This document shows, piece after piece, positions 34,731 through 46,211 of a DNA stretch of 64,000 nucleotides. Origin of the DNA: Eurosta solidaginis (Eukaryota; Arthropoda; Insecta; Diptera; Tephritidae); NCBI RefSeq assembly GCF_040869045.1, contig NC_090319.1, positions 347,552,302-347,616,301 of the forward strand, given 5' to 3'. The translations under genes and the position numbers were made by a program. The notes beneath the pieces were generated by a model, which saw only the letters and a program-made list of their open reading frames with translations, was not told the origin of the DNA and searched no databases. Position 1 is the first letter of the stretch. Each line of letters opens with the position of its first letter.

Positions 34731-35560
34731 ACAAGTAAGGATGGGACTATCTTCGGCTGTGCCGAAGACTTCATACCTTTCATGAATGGGGTTTTTTGTG
34801 GTCTGCGTGTAAAAACTATGACTACGAATCACGTATTTCAAAAATATATGATGCAAACGTAACTATTTGATGAAATTAATGAATTTTGTAGCTTCTAGCC
34901 GTAAAAAAGGGGCAAAAATGAAAGTTTATATGGGGTATATAATATATATACCATCGATCTCTATGATTTTTTCAGACAACAATATATGCTATATACGTAA
35001 GCATTTGGTGAAATTTGAAGCTTCTAGCTGTTAAAATGGGGCAGAAATTGCGCAAAGTTTCTTATCTGAACAATCGGTTGTATGAGATATATACTATATA
35101 TACGACCGATCTCAATGATTTTTTCAGACAAAAATGTATGCTATATACGTAAGCATTTCGTGAAATTTGAAGATTCTAGCTGTTGAAATGGGGCAGAAAT
35201 TGCGCAAAGTTTCTTAACTGAAGAATCGGTAGTATGAGATATATACTATATATACCACCGATCTCAATGATTTTTTCAGACAAAAATATATGCTATATAC
35301 GTAAGCATTTCGTGAAATTTGAAGCTTCTAGCTGTTAAAATGGGGCAGAAATTGCGCAAAGTTTCTTATCTGAACAATCGGTTGTATGAGATATATACTA
35401 TATATACGACCGATCTCAATGATTTTTTCAGACAAAAATGTATGCTATATACGTAAGCATTTCTTGAAATTTGAAGATTTTAGCTGTTGAAATGGGGCAG
35501 AAATTGCGCAAAGTTTCTTATCTGAACAATCGATTGTATGAGATATATACTATATTTTTT
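34731..35560 (-). mobile_element. Family Y element, 3' half, with about 150-bp tandem repeats
   Basis: On the minus strand it ends with hairpin GTCTTCGGC-ACA-GCCGAAG, then TCCCATCCTTACTTGT. Upstream are four to five units of about 150 bp carrying GGGGCAGAAATTGCGCAAAG and GATATATACTATATATACGA. Truncated near 35560. Confidence 0.8.
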
Positions 35561-36151
35561 TTAGGGACTATTCGAAAGAAAACTCGAAACAAATTTCTCT
35601 CGGACTTGAAAAAAAAAAATTATGCGATTTGACAGCTTTATACCTAGTTTAAATATAACGAGATTATCATCATTTTCGTACTTAACTCCTAGTCGTTAAC
35701 TAAATAACCAGATTTCCCATATAACTTTTTCCACTCGATAATCGGTAAATATGAACAAATTTTAGATATTCCGATTTTTAAAATAACAAAATATCACCTC
35801 TAGGCTGTAATCTCTAAGTGGAGGCATGGAACAAAACAGAAACGTGAACACTTGACAAATAATAATCTAGTTCCTGGTGATGGAACATATGTAAATGCAT
35901 AGATTATCTATTGAGGATTAATTGCAGATTAGTGCATGTGCAAACGTGGTCCTACAATAGCTTTTATAGCTAGATTCGAGCGGAATAATTTTTAATGAGA
36001 AAAAATTAAAAAAAAACGTCTTATTTAAAATCAACTCCAGCGGCGCCTCTTTCATAGTAATAATACAATTAGCAAAAATAAGCACTTTTTGAGTCAAATT
36101 TTTTTGTTATTACAAAAATGGCCGGTTCCAGCCCAAAATTCGTTCATTATT

Positions 36152-36303
36152 ATACCCAGCTGTGGTTGTACACAGGGTGTTATAACTTTGATTGAATAAT
36201 GGTTTTTTGTACAGTTATAAACGAATCGAGATAAATATATACTTCGAAATATGAAAATCATCAGTATCGAAAGAAAATTTGATTAAACCCTGTCCATCCG
36301 TCT
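36152..36303 (+). mobile_element. DINE-like family W, left part
   Basis: TTATACCCAGCTGTGGTTGT, AATCGAGATAAATATATACT, then CCTGTCCATCCGTCT. It continues at 40890 after a 4.6-kb insertion. Confidence 0.7.
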
Positions 36304-36815
36304 CACGGTGGGGTATTTGATCAATCAAGCTGGCCAAACTAAAATAGGATAGTTATTTCTGTTAAAAAGTGGTTGTCTCACTTCATTGTTACGAAAGGAA
36401 ATATTTGGCAGTAAATTCACGGTGTTCCGCTCAGAATTACTATGGATCGAGCACCCGGTCTCGGACGGACCCGGGGTCAATTTTTAGCATTACATGAGAT
36501 ATGTATGTCAATATGGGTATCAAACGAAAGGTATTTTACTCTGCATTTTTATTGACACTTTTAAGTAGGCTTTGCCACTTAGGGTTGCACCTCACTTCCC
36601 TTTTTATATTTCTTTGTATATCCACTATCATCTCGGAAACGGCTTAACCGATTTGAATCAAATGTGGTACATTTATATAGTATTACATTTTAAGTCGTTC
36701 CACCTAGGTGGTGCCACTGACGATGTTTTCGCAAGGTTGCCACCTTTTGCCAATAGGGGTATCAGTATCTTACAAAATTGATTACCACTCAAAAAATCGC
36801 AGGTGTGCGCAGCCG

Positions 36816-39800
36816 TTTTTATACTCAGCTGAGCAGAGCTCTTAGAGTATATTAACTCTGTTCGCATAACGGTAATCCGTAACGGCATAAACTAATCGAG
36901 ATAGATATAGAGTTCTATATATCAAAATGATCTGGACGAAAAAAGAAATTGATTTAGCCATGTCCGTCCGTACGTCCGTAAACACGATAACTTGAGTAAA
37001 TTTTGAGGTATCTTGATGAAGTTTGGTATGTAGGTTCCTGGGAGCTCACCTCAGATTATTATTTAAAATGAATGAAATCGGACAACAACCACGCCCACAT
37101 TTTCGATATCGAAAATTTCGAAAAACCGAAAAAGTGCGATAATTAATTACCAAAAATGGATAAAGCAGTAAAACTTAGTAGGTTCGTTGACCTTATGACG
37201 CAGAATAGAAAATTAGTAAAATTTTGGACAATGGGCGTGGCACCGCCCGTTTTTAAAAGAAGGTAATTAAAAAGTTTTGCAAGCTGTAATTTGGCAGTCG
37301 TTGAAGATATCATAACGAAATTTGGCAGGCACGTTACTGCTATTACTGTATGCGTGCTAAATAAAAATTACCAAAATCGGAAGACGAACACGCCCACTTC
37401 AAAAAAAAAATTTTTTTAAAGTCAAATTATGTATATAAGTATATAAGTAAATTATGTGAACATTCAACTCCAGTAATGATATGGTGCAACAAAATACAAA
37501 AATAAAAGAAAATTTCAAAATGGGCGTGGCCCCGCCCTTTTCATTTAATTCGTCTAGAATACTTTTAATGCCATAAGTCGAACAAAATTTTACCAATCCT
37601 TGTGAAGTTTGGTAGGGACATAGATTCTATGACGATAACTTTTTTCTGTGAAAATGGGCGAAATTGGTTGAAGCCACGCCAAGTTTTTATACACAGCCGA
37701 CCTTCTGTCCTTCCGCTCGGCCGTTAACACGATAACTCGAGCAAAAATCGATATATCTTTACTGAACATAGTTCACGTACTTACCTGAACTCACTTTATT
37801 TTGGTATAAAAAATGGCCGAAATACGACTATGACCACGCCCAATTTTCCGATATCGAAAATTACGAAAAATGAAGAAAATTCCATAATTCTATACCAAAT
37901 ATGAACAAGTAAGGAAGGTTAAGTTCGGGTGTAACCGAACATTACAAACTCAGTTGAGAGCTATGGTGACAACATAAGGGAAAATAACCATGTAGGAAAA
38001 TGAATCGAGGGAAACCTTGGAATGCGTTTGTATGACATGTGTATCAAATGGAAGGTATTAAAGAGTATTTTATGAGGGAGTGGGCCATAGTTCTATAGCT
38101 GGACGCCATTTAGGGATATCGCCATAAACGTGGACCAGGAGTGACCATAGAATTTGTTTGTACGATATGGGTATCAAATGAGTGTTTTAAAAGGGAGTGG
38201 TGTAGTTGTATAGGTGGTCGCTTTTTCGAAATATCGCCATAAAGGTGGACCCAGGGTGACTCTAGAATGTGTTTGTACGATTTGGGTATCAAATTAAAGG
38301 TATTAATGAGGGTTTTAAAAGGGAGTGGTGGTAGTTGTATATGTGAAGGCGTTTTCCAGATATCGACCAAAATGTGGACCAGGGTGACCCAGAACATCAT
38401 CTGTTGGATACCGCTAATTTATTTATATATGTAATACCTGCAAAGATTTCAAGGGTTTTTTATTTCGCCCTGCAGAACTTTTTCATTTTCTTCTACTTAA
38501 TATGGTAGGTGTCACACCCATTTTACAAAGTGTTTTCCAAAGTTATATTTCGCGTCAATAGACCAATCCAATTACCATGTTTCATCCCTTTTTTCGTATT
38601 TGGTATAGAATTATGGCATTTTTTTCATTTTTCGTTATTTTCGATATCGAAAAAGTGGGCGTGGTCATAGTCGGATTTCGTTCATTTTTTATACCAAGAT
38701 AAAGTGCGTTCAGATAAGTACGTGAACTAAGTTCAGTAAACATATGTCGATTTTTGCTGCAGTTATCGTATAAACGGCCATGCGGAAGGGCAGACCGACG
38801 ACCGCGTATTAAAACTGGGCGTGGCTTCAAACGATATCGCCCATTTTCACAGAAAACTATTAACGTCATAAAGTCTATGCCCTACCAAATTTCAAAAGGA
38901 TTGGTCAATTTTTGTTCGACTTATGGCATTAAAAGTATCCTAGACAAATTAAATTAAAAAGGGCGGAGCCAGGCCCATTTTTAAGTTTTCTTTTATTTTT
39001 GTATTTTGTTGCACCATATCATTATTGGAGTTGAATGTTGACATAATTTACTTATATACTGTGAAGATATTAAATTTTTTGTAAAATTTGACTTAAAAAA
39101 AAAATTTTTTAAAAGTGGGGTGGTCCTTCTGCGATTTTTTTAATTTTTATTAAGCGTACATATAGTAATAGGAGTAACGTTCCTGCCAAATTTCATCATG
39201 ATATCTTCAACGACTGCCAAATTACAGCTTGCAAAATTTTAAATTACCTTCTTTTAAAAATGGGCGGTGCCACACCCATTGTCCAAAATTTTACTAATTT
39301 TCAATTCCGCGTCATAAGTTCAACTCACCTATCAAATTTCATCGCTTTATCTGTATTTGGTAATGAATTATTGCACTTTTTCGGTTTTTCGAAATTTTCG
39401 ATATCGAAAAAGTGGTCGTGGTTATAGTCCGATATCGTTCCTTTTAAATATCGATCTGAGATCAGTGCTCAGGAACCTACGTACCAAATTTCATCAAGAT
39501 ACCTCAAAATTTACTCAAGTTATTGTGTTAACGGACGAACGGGCATGGCTCAATCAAATTTTATTTCGATCCTGATGATTTTGATATATGGAAGTCTATA
39601 TATATCTCGATTTCTTTATACCTGTACAACCAACCGTCATGCAATCAAATTTAATATTCTCTGTGAGCTCTGCTCAACTGAGTATAAAAAAGAGATGAAA
39701 CATCGTAATTGCATTCGTTTTTTGACGCAAAATATAACTTAAGAAAAAACTTTGTGAAATGGGTGTGACACCTACCATATTAAGTAGAAGAAAATGAAAA

Positions 39801-40413
39801 AGTTCTGCAGAGCGAAATCAAAAGCCCTTGGAATCCTGGCCGGAATACTGTTCGTGGTGTTACATATATAAATAAATTAGCGGTACCCGACAGATGATGT
39901 TCTGGGTCACCCTGGTCCACATTTTTATCGATATCTCAAAAACGCCTTCACATATACAACTAAGTGTCACTCCCTATTAAAACCCTCATTAATACCTTTA
40001 GTTTGATACCCACATCGTACAAACACATTCTAGAGTCACCTCTGGTCCACGTTTATGGAGATATCTCGAAAAGGTGTCCACTTATAAAAATGTTTTTGAA
40101 AAATCGACTTTTGGCCCATTCCCTTTTAAAATACTCATTAGCACCTTTCATTTGATACCCATATCGTAGAAACACATTCTAGAGTGATCTCTGGTCCACC
40201 TTTATGGCGATATCCCGAAATGGCATCCACCTATAGAACTATGGCCCACTCTCTTTTAAAATATTCTTTAATACCATCCATTTGAAACCCATGTCATACA
40301 AACACATTCCAGGGTTACCCTAGGTTCATTTTGCTAAATGGTGATTTTCCTTCAAAGCTCTCAGCTGAGTATGTAATGTTCAGTTACACCCGAACTTAGC
40401 TTTCCTTACTTGT
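36816..40413 (+). mobile_element. Family X DINE/Helentron-like element, interrupted
   Basis: Begins TTTTTATACTCAGCTGAGCA, has GTCY repeats near 36965, and ends with hairpin and CTTTCCTTACTTGT. Interrupted at 37915-39688 by an opposite-oriented copy of the same family: sequence before the break (ATACCAAATATGAA) and after (AGAGATGAAACATCG) is contiguous in the uninterrupted copy near 44570-44600. Confidence 0.85.
37915..39688 (-). mobile_element. Family X element inserted in family X
   Basis: Plus-strand order is ACAAGTAAGGAAGG, hairpin GTTCGG-GTGTAA-CCGAAC, 130-bp units (37990-38400), body with repeated CCACGCCC boxes, and CTCAACTGAGTATAAAAA at the far end. No coding capacity; all open frames here are fortuitous. 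Confidence 0.85.
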
Positions 40414-40889
40414 TGTTATTAAACTTTGAAACAAACACAAGCCTATGCATTGCCAAAAAATTACTGACATGATATGCAATGAAAAAAGATATATCTTTTT
40501 GTTTGCAAAGTTTTTAAGAAATTTAAAATTGAACAGTTATAGTATTACAAGTAGAATAACTCAGTTAAAACATGCCGTATAAAAAATCGAACATACGAAT
40601 TAAAAACACATTTACCTCTCCTAAAAGAAAATGTAACTAGATTTGATTAAGGCTAAAGAAGTGAACAAGTATCTAGGTTAGAAAGGTATATTGCTTTTTA
40701 ATCCAAAAATACATCGATCTGCATACAATTTTTATACACGGTTAGCTCCGTTGACGTTGTAGATTGGTTTTGTGGTATATATACTATTCAGTGGACATCT
40801 TGGAGCGCCAGGGAGTATATTAAAAAAAAATTGGAATATTTTGAAAAATCGACTTTTAGCCAGCTAGATTGATCAAATACCCCACCGTG

Positions 40890-41205
40890 CGTCTGTCCAT
40901 TTGTCCGTCCGTTAACACGATAACTTGAGCAAAATTGAGATATCTTCGCAAAATTTGGTATTCGGGCTTATTTGGACGAAGAATACATTCGTATTGAAAA
41001 TAAGCGAAATCAGGCGATATCGAAAACTTAGAAAAATGGAAAAAATTACATATTTCATAAACGAATACTGATAAAATTTGGTAGGTGAATTAGTTTTATG
41101 ACGCAAAATATAAATTTCAAAAAGTTTTGGAATATGAGCGTGGCACCAAACATTTTAACATAGTCTATTCAACTTGTCAATATAAACAATTTATTTTGAT
41201 AAATA
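40890..41205 (+). mobile_element. Family W, right part
   Basis: Resumes after CGTCT with GTCCATTTGTCCGTCCG, GATAACTTGAGC and ATATGAGCGTGGCACC. Interrupted by S2 (41210) and resumes 41570-41885 with a second ATATGAGCGTGGCACC. Confidence 0.65.
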
Positions 41206-41209
41206 TATG

Positions 41210-41540
41210 GATAAAAATTAAAGCAACAAGACACCAGGAAGGGCAAGGCAACGTCCGTAATGATTATACCTTGTAAATTATTTTAAAGATTTTTCTCAAG
41301 ATAGTAGTATTCAAACCCGCACTTTTGCAAAAATTAAGCTGTTCACAAATACATTTGCCAAATCACACATCTTTTTATTGTACAACTTTAACCTAATTGC
41401 TTTCTGCGTCATTTGTTTATTGAGCTATATTACTTAAAAAGCGCTCCTTGATATTTGTTTTGATCCTGCGAATATTTGCAATATTAGGTCCAAAAAAGCT
41501 ATAAAAATCAAACCATTGGAATTATGCGTCATTTCATTTT
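41210..41540 (-). mobile_element. SINE S2-like copy with shared flank
   Basis: Matches 30180-30500, including TATTCAAACCCGCACTT (inverted box B region) and ACTTAAAAAGCGCTCCTTGA. Confidence 0.7.
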
Positions 41541-41889
41541 CTACCTAAGCTATGCTACCATTCATCACGAAGCAGAACATAAATTTCAAATAATTTTGGA
41601 ATATGAGCGTGGCACCACTTTCATTAAGAAAAAGAAAATTTGGAAGTTTAACAAGCTGTAAATCGAGAGCCGTTAAATATATTTCATTGAAATTTGGCAA
41701 AGACCTTAACCTTGCTAAATTATATAGACTGAGTGAAGATAATCAAAATCCACGCCCACTTATCCTAAGGGTTTGACCTTAAAAAAGTTTGCAATAACTC
41801 TATAATATTTAAGTACTTTTGACTGATATTCAACGTCAGTAGTTGTGTGATTAAACTAAGCCCAAATTACCAATACAAAATACTTGGCA

Positions 41890-42170
41890 CGATTCACCTT
41901 CGCAGAGATTTAGGCCGAGCTTCTCTTCCAATTTTCGACGCTATCGTTTTCAATTTTTTTTCCAGAAATTTACGTATTTAACGCCGGCTTCAAACGGCAG
42001 CTACAAGGCAAATGAATTTTCACTGAGAAGATTTTCATGGCAGAAATAAAATGTGAGTGTTTGCCAAATGACAGCCGTGCATAAACTCCGCTTAGAAAGA
42101 CGCTATTTTAATTGAAAAACTTATTTTTACTTGATGTTGCTTTAACTGGGACTTATACCCAGGGCATTAG
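41890..42170 (-). mobile_element. SINE S1 copy, head degraded
   Basis: Minus strand shows the tail and body of S1: complement of TTAGGCCGAGCTTCTCTTCC, then GTGAAAATTCATTTGCCTTG and TTCTGCCATGAAAATCTTC. The head near 42165 is diverged (box B remnant GGTATAAGTCCC). Confidence 0.75.
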
Positions 42171-42544
42171 CACTAGAAAAATGAATCAAATGTCGACATA
42201 AACATGTTATGATATGACAGAAATAAGTCTTTGACTACTGTCATTAGTTTGGGAATAGTAAAAATTACAACTCTATTTTGTGTTATAGCACGGGCAAATA
42301 CAAACAATCATATTTGTTTAACTATTTGTACATACACATAGCAGCGTAGACGAAAATATACGTGGAGATTTTTTATCAAATTTTGTCAATATAATGCCAA
42401 ACAGTAAAAACTAACTTTGAATTTATTATTTATTTAGTAAACACAAGCATTGCAGTGAAACTGTTTAAGTGTTGTATACTACGATGCAAATTCAACTAGT
42501 CATTGTAACTAACCTACAGACAAAAAAGCTAACTGTAAAACAAA

Positions 42545-45500
42545 CTAAATATACCTTTCATGAACATGAAATGGTATATTAACTTTTTCACGAATCTCAA
42601 AATTGTAAGTCATTAAAGGAAAGTAGATAGACCCACCAATAAATATACCCAAATGATCAAGATGAAGAGCTGAGTTGATTTAGCCATGTCCGTCTCTCTG
42701 CTTTTATTCATTTATTCAAATTTTTGAGATACTTTAATGAAATTTGGTGAGCGGGTATTTGTCGAAACCGGCCGGATCAGACCACTATAGCATATATCCC
42801 CCACAACCGTAATTACTACCCCATTTTACCGGCTTCAAATTTCATTTTTACGTATAGAGAATTCATTGTATACAGCATTCATTGTTGTCTGGAAAAATTT
42901 TATGGATCGATGGTATATATAGTATATATCTCATACAACCGGTTATTCAGATAAGAGACTTTTCGCAATTTCTGTCACATTTTAACAGCTAGAAGTTTCA
43001 AATTTCACCGAATGCTTACATATGGAGCATTCGTTGTTGTCTGAAAAAATCACAGAACCTTTAAAATTTCCCTGAATGCTTCCGATATAACAAATATTGT
43101 TGTCTGAAAATTTCGGAGAGATCGGTCGTATATATAGCATATGTCCCCTACAACCGATTGTTCAGATAAGAGACTTTTCGCAATATCTGTCACATTTTAA
43201 GAGCTAGAAGCTTCAAATTTCACCGAATGCTTACGTAGCTTACGAGCATTCATTGTTGTCTGAAAAAATTATAGAGATCGGTGTTATATATATTATATAC
43301 CCCATATAAACTCTCATTTCTGCCCCCTTTTTAACGGCTAAAAGTTTCAAATTTCATCAAATACTTATGCTTAAGTCATACATTGTTGAGATAAGTGATT
43401 CATTGTCATAGCTATTTCATGCAGACCAAAAAATGTGAAACTTTGCATCCTCACACAAGCTACCTGCCTATTTTTATACTCAGTTGAGCAGAGCTCACAG
43501 AGTATATTAACTTTGATTGGATAACGGTTCGTTGTACAGGTATAAAGGAATCGAGATAGATATAGACTCCCATATATCAAAATCATCAGTATCGAAAAAA
43601 AATTCGATTGAGCCATGTCCGTCCGTCCGTCCGTCTGCCCGTTAACACGATAACTTGAGTAAATTTTGCGGTATCTTGATAAAATTTGGTATGTAGGTTC
43701 CTGGGCACTCATCTCAGATCGCTATTTAAAATGAACGATATCGGACTATAACCACGCCCACTTTTTCGATATCGAATATTTCGAAAAATTGAATAAGTGC
43801 AATAATTCATTACCAAATACGGATAAAGCGATGAAACTTGGTAGGTGATTTGAACATATGACGCAGAATAGAAAACTAGTAAAATTTTGGACAACGGGCG
43901 TGGCACCGCCCACTTTTAAAAGAAGGTAATTTAGAAGTTTTGCAAGCTGTAATTTGGCAGTCGTTGAAGATATCATGATGAAATTTGGCAGCAACGTTAC
44001 CCTTATTACTATATGTATGCTTAAAAAAAATTTGCAAAATCGGAGAACGGCCACGCCCACTTAAAAAAAAAATGTGTTTAAGTCAAATTTTAAAAGAAGT
44101 TAATATCTTTACAGTATATAAGTAAATTATGTCAACATTCAACTCCAGTAATGATATGGTGCAACAAAATACAAAAATTAAAGAAAATTTCAAAATGGGC
44201 GTGGCTGCGCCCTTTTTCATTTAATTTTTCAAGGATACTTTTAATGCCATAAGTCGAACAAAGATTTACCAATCCTTGTGAAATTTGGTAGAGGCTTAGA
44301 TTCTAGGACGATAACTTCTTTCTGTAAAAAAGGGGCGAAATCGGTTGAAGCCACGCCCAGTTTTTATACACAGTCGATCGTCCTTCCGCTCGGCCCTTAA
44401 CACGATAACTTGAACAAAAATCGATATATCTTTACTAAACTCATTTCACGTACTTATCTGAACTCGCTTTGTATTGGTGTAAAAAATGGCCGAAATCCGA
44501 CTATGACCATGCCCACTTTTTCGATATCGAAAATTACGAAAAATGGAAAAAAAATGCCATAATTATATACCGAATGCGAAAAAAGGGATGAAACATGGTA
44601 ATTGCATTGGTCTATTGACACAAAATATAACTTTAGAAAAAAACTTTTTAAAATGGGTGTGACACCTACCATATTAAGTAGAAGAAAATGAAAAAGTTCT
44701 GCAGGGCGAAATAAAAAACCCTTGAAATCTTTGCAGGTATTATATATATAAATAAATTAGCGGCACCCGACAGATGATGTTCTGGATCACCCTGGTCCAC
44801 ATTTTGGTCGATATCTCGAAAACGCCTTCACATATACAACTAAGGGCCACTCCCTTTTAAACCCCTCACTAACAATAATTTGATACCCATATCGTACAAA
44901 CACATTCTAGAGTCACCCCTGGTCCACGTTTATGGCGATATCTCGAAAAGGCCTCCACTTATACAACTAAGGCCCACTCCCTTTTAAAATACTCATTAAA
45001 ACCTTTCATTTGATACCGATATCGTACAAACAAATTCTAGAGTCACCCCTGGCCCACCTTTATGGCGATGTCTCGAAAAGGCGTCCACCTATAGAACTTA
45101 GACCCACTCCCTTTTAAAATACTCATTAACACCTTTCATTTGATACCCATATCTTACAAACAAATTCTAGAGTCAGCCCTGGTCCACCTTTATGGCGATA
45201 TCTCGAAAAGGCTTCCATCTATAGAACTTAGGCCCACTCCCTCTTAAAATACTCTTTAATACCTTCCATTTGATACACATGTCATACAAACACATTCCAG
45301 GGTTACCTTAGGTTCTTTTACTACATGGTGATTTTCCCTTATTTTGTCTCCATAGCTCTCAACTGAGTATGTAATGTTCGGTTACACCCGAACTTAGCCT
45401 TCCTTACTTGTTTATTTTATATTTATCTTAAAAATCGCATAGGTATGTACATCTGTTCACTGTATATTTTATATCTTATACTGTCGATTATTTGCATATT

Positions 45501-45594
45501 ACGAATGGGATAAAATTATTGTTCAACCCCATTAATGAAAGGTTTGAAGTCTTCGGCACAGCCGAAGACAGTCCCGTCCTTACTTGTTTTTATT
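42545..45594 (+). mobile_element. Family Y element, full span, split by family X
   Basis: Starts TATACCTTTCATGAACATG, with GAGTTGATTTAGCCATGTCC and GTCY repeats at 42690. About 150-bp units lie in 42890-43370. Ends with hairpin GTCTTCGGC-ACA-GCCGAAGAC then CCCGTCCTTACTTGT. A complete family X copy occupies 43471-45414. Confidence 0.82.
43471..45414 (+). mobile_element. Family X element, uninterrupted reference copy
   Basis: Order: TTTTTATACTCAGTTGAGCA, AATCGAGATAGATATAGAC, (GTCC)n near 43617, body with repeated GGGCGTGGC and CGATATCGAAAA boxes, four to five 130-bp units (44780-45340), then hairpin GTTCGG-TTACAC-CCGAAC and CCTTCCTTACTTGT. The GTCY tract, 3' hairpin and central tandem array are marks of DINE-1/mini-me, non-autonomous relatives of Helentrons. 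Confidence 0.88.
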
Positions 45595-45912
45595 CTTATT
45601 TGCTAATTGTTTTGAAAAGATACTTATCCAAACACACTCCACCTGCAATTGAGCCGTTTCAGATGACTACCGTTTTAGTGTTTTTAAGTCAACAGTGTTG
45701 TTGTTTAAACAAGTAATTTTTGCCTATGTATATGCAAGTAGGCTTATATAGAGACAATTTTATCTACATATTTGATCTACTTACTCACCTTGTCTTTTTA
45801 CAGCACACTGATGCCGATTGCTACGTTATAATTTTGAACTTTACTTTGTCCATTAAGCTCAAGTAATACTACATCTAATACCACACATAAAAGCACATGT
45901 ATATATACAGAT

Positions 45913-46211
45913 ATGTTAAATGAAAAGCAAAATGGTGACGTCTGTAAATCTCTGCCAATCGATGACGAACTCAATTTCGATGAGTCTGAAGAAAATGATC
46001 CCTTCCAAAAAATCATGGAACGTGTTGGTAATCATGGCCGCTTTCAACTTATTTATAATATAATATTCATACTGGCTTTAGCAGCTGCTGGTTCAATGGT
46101 ATATATGAATATTATATTAGCCCTCGATATTCCACAACATTGGTGCACTGTACCAGGACAAGGATTAACAAATTATTCACTGGACGAATGGAGGCATATA
46201 ACATTACCGAC
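45913..46211 (+). CDS. Gene B exon 1, N-terminus and TM1
   Basis: 100-codon exon: acidic cytosolic N-terminus (NFDESEENDPFQKIM), TM1 (IIFILALAAAGSMVYM), then the loop start with HWC and TNYS. Donor GTAAGT at 46212. The last 75 nt align to gene A exon 1. Confidence 0.92.

Larger units (their letters stand above)
36304..40889. mobile_element. Transib-like TIR element carrying nested insertions
   Basis: Terminal inverted repeats begin CACGGTGGGGTATTTGATC (23 identical nt, then 1-nt mismatches for about 12 more) with a 5-bp direct repeat CGTCT on each side (36299-36303, 40890-40894). A CAC..GTG heptamer end plus a 5-bp GC-containing duplication fits Transib, the RAG1-like superfamily (hopper of Bactrocera is one, as I remember). 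Its own sequence is only about 990 bp (36304-36815 and 40414-40889). No transposase seen. The rest is family X. Confidence 0.7.

Noticed and set aside
43371..44060. Open frames of 65-113 codons in family X copies (also 39357-39742, 55200-55796)
   Set aside because: Same non-coding element sequence in each case; no protein family, and frames differ among copies.
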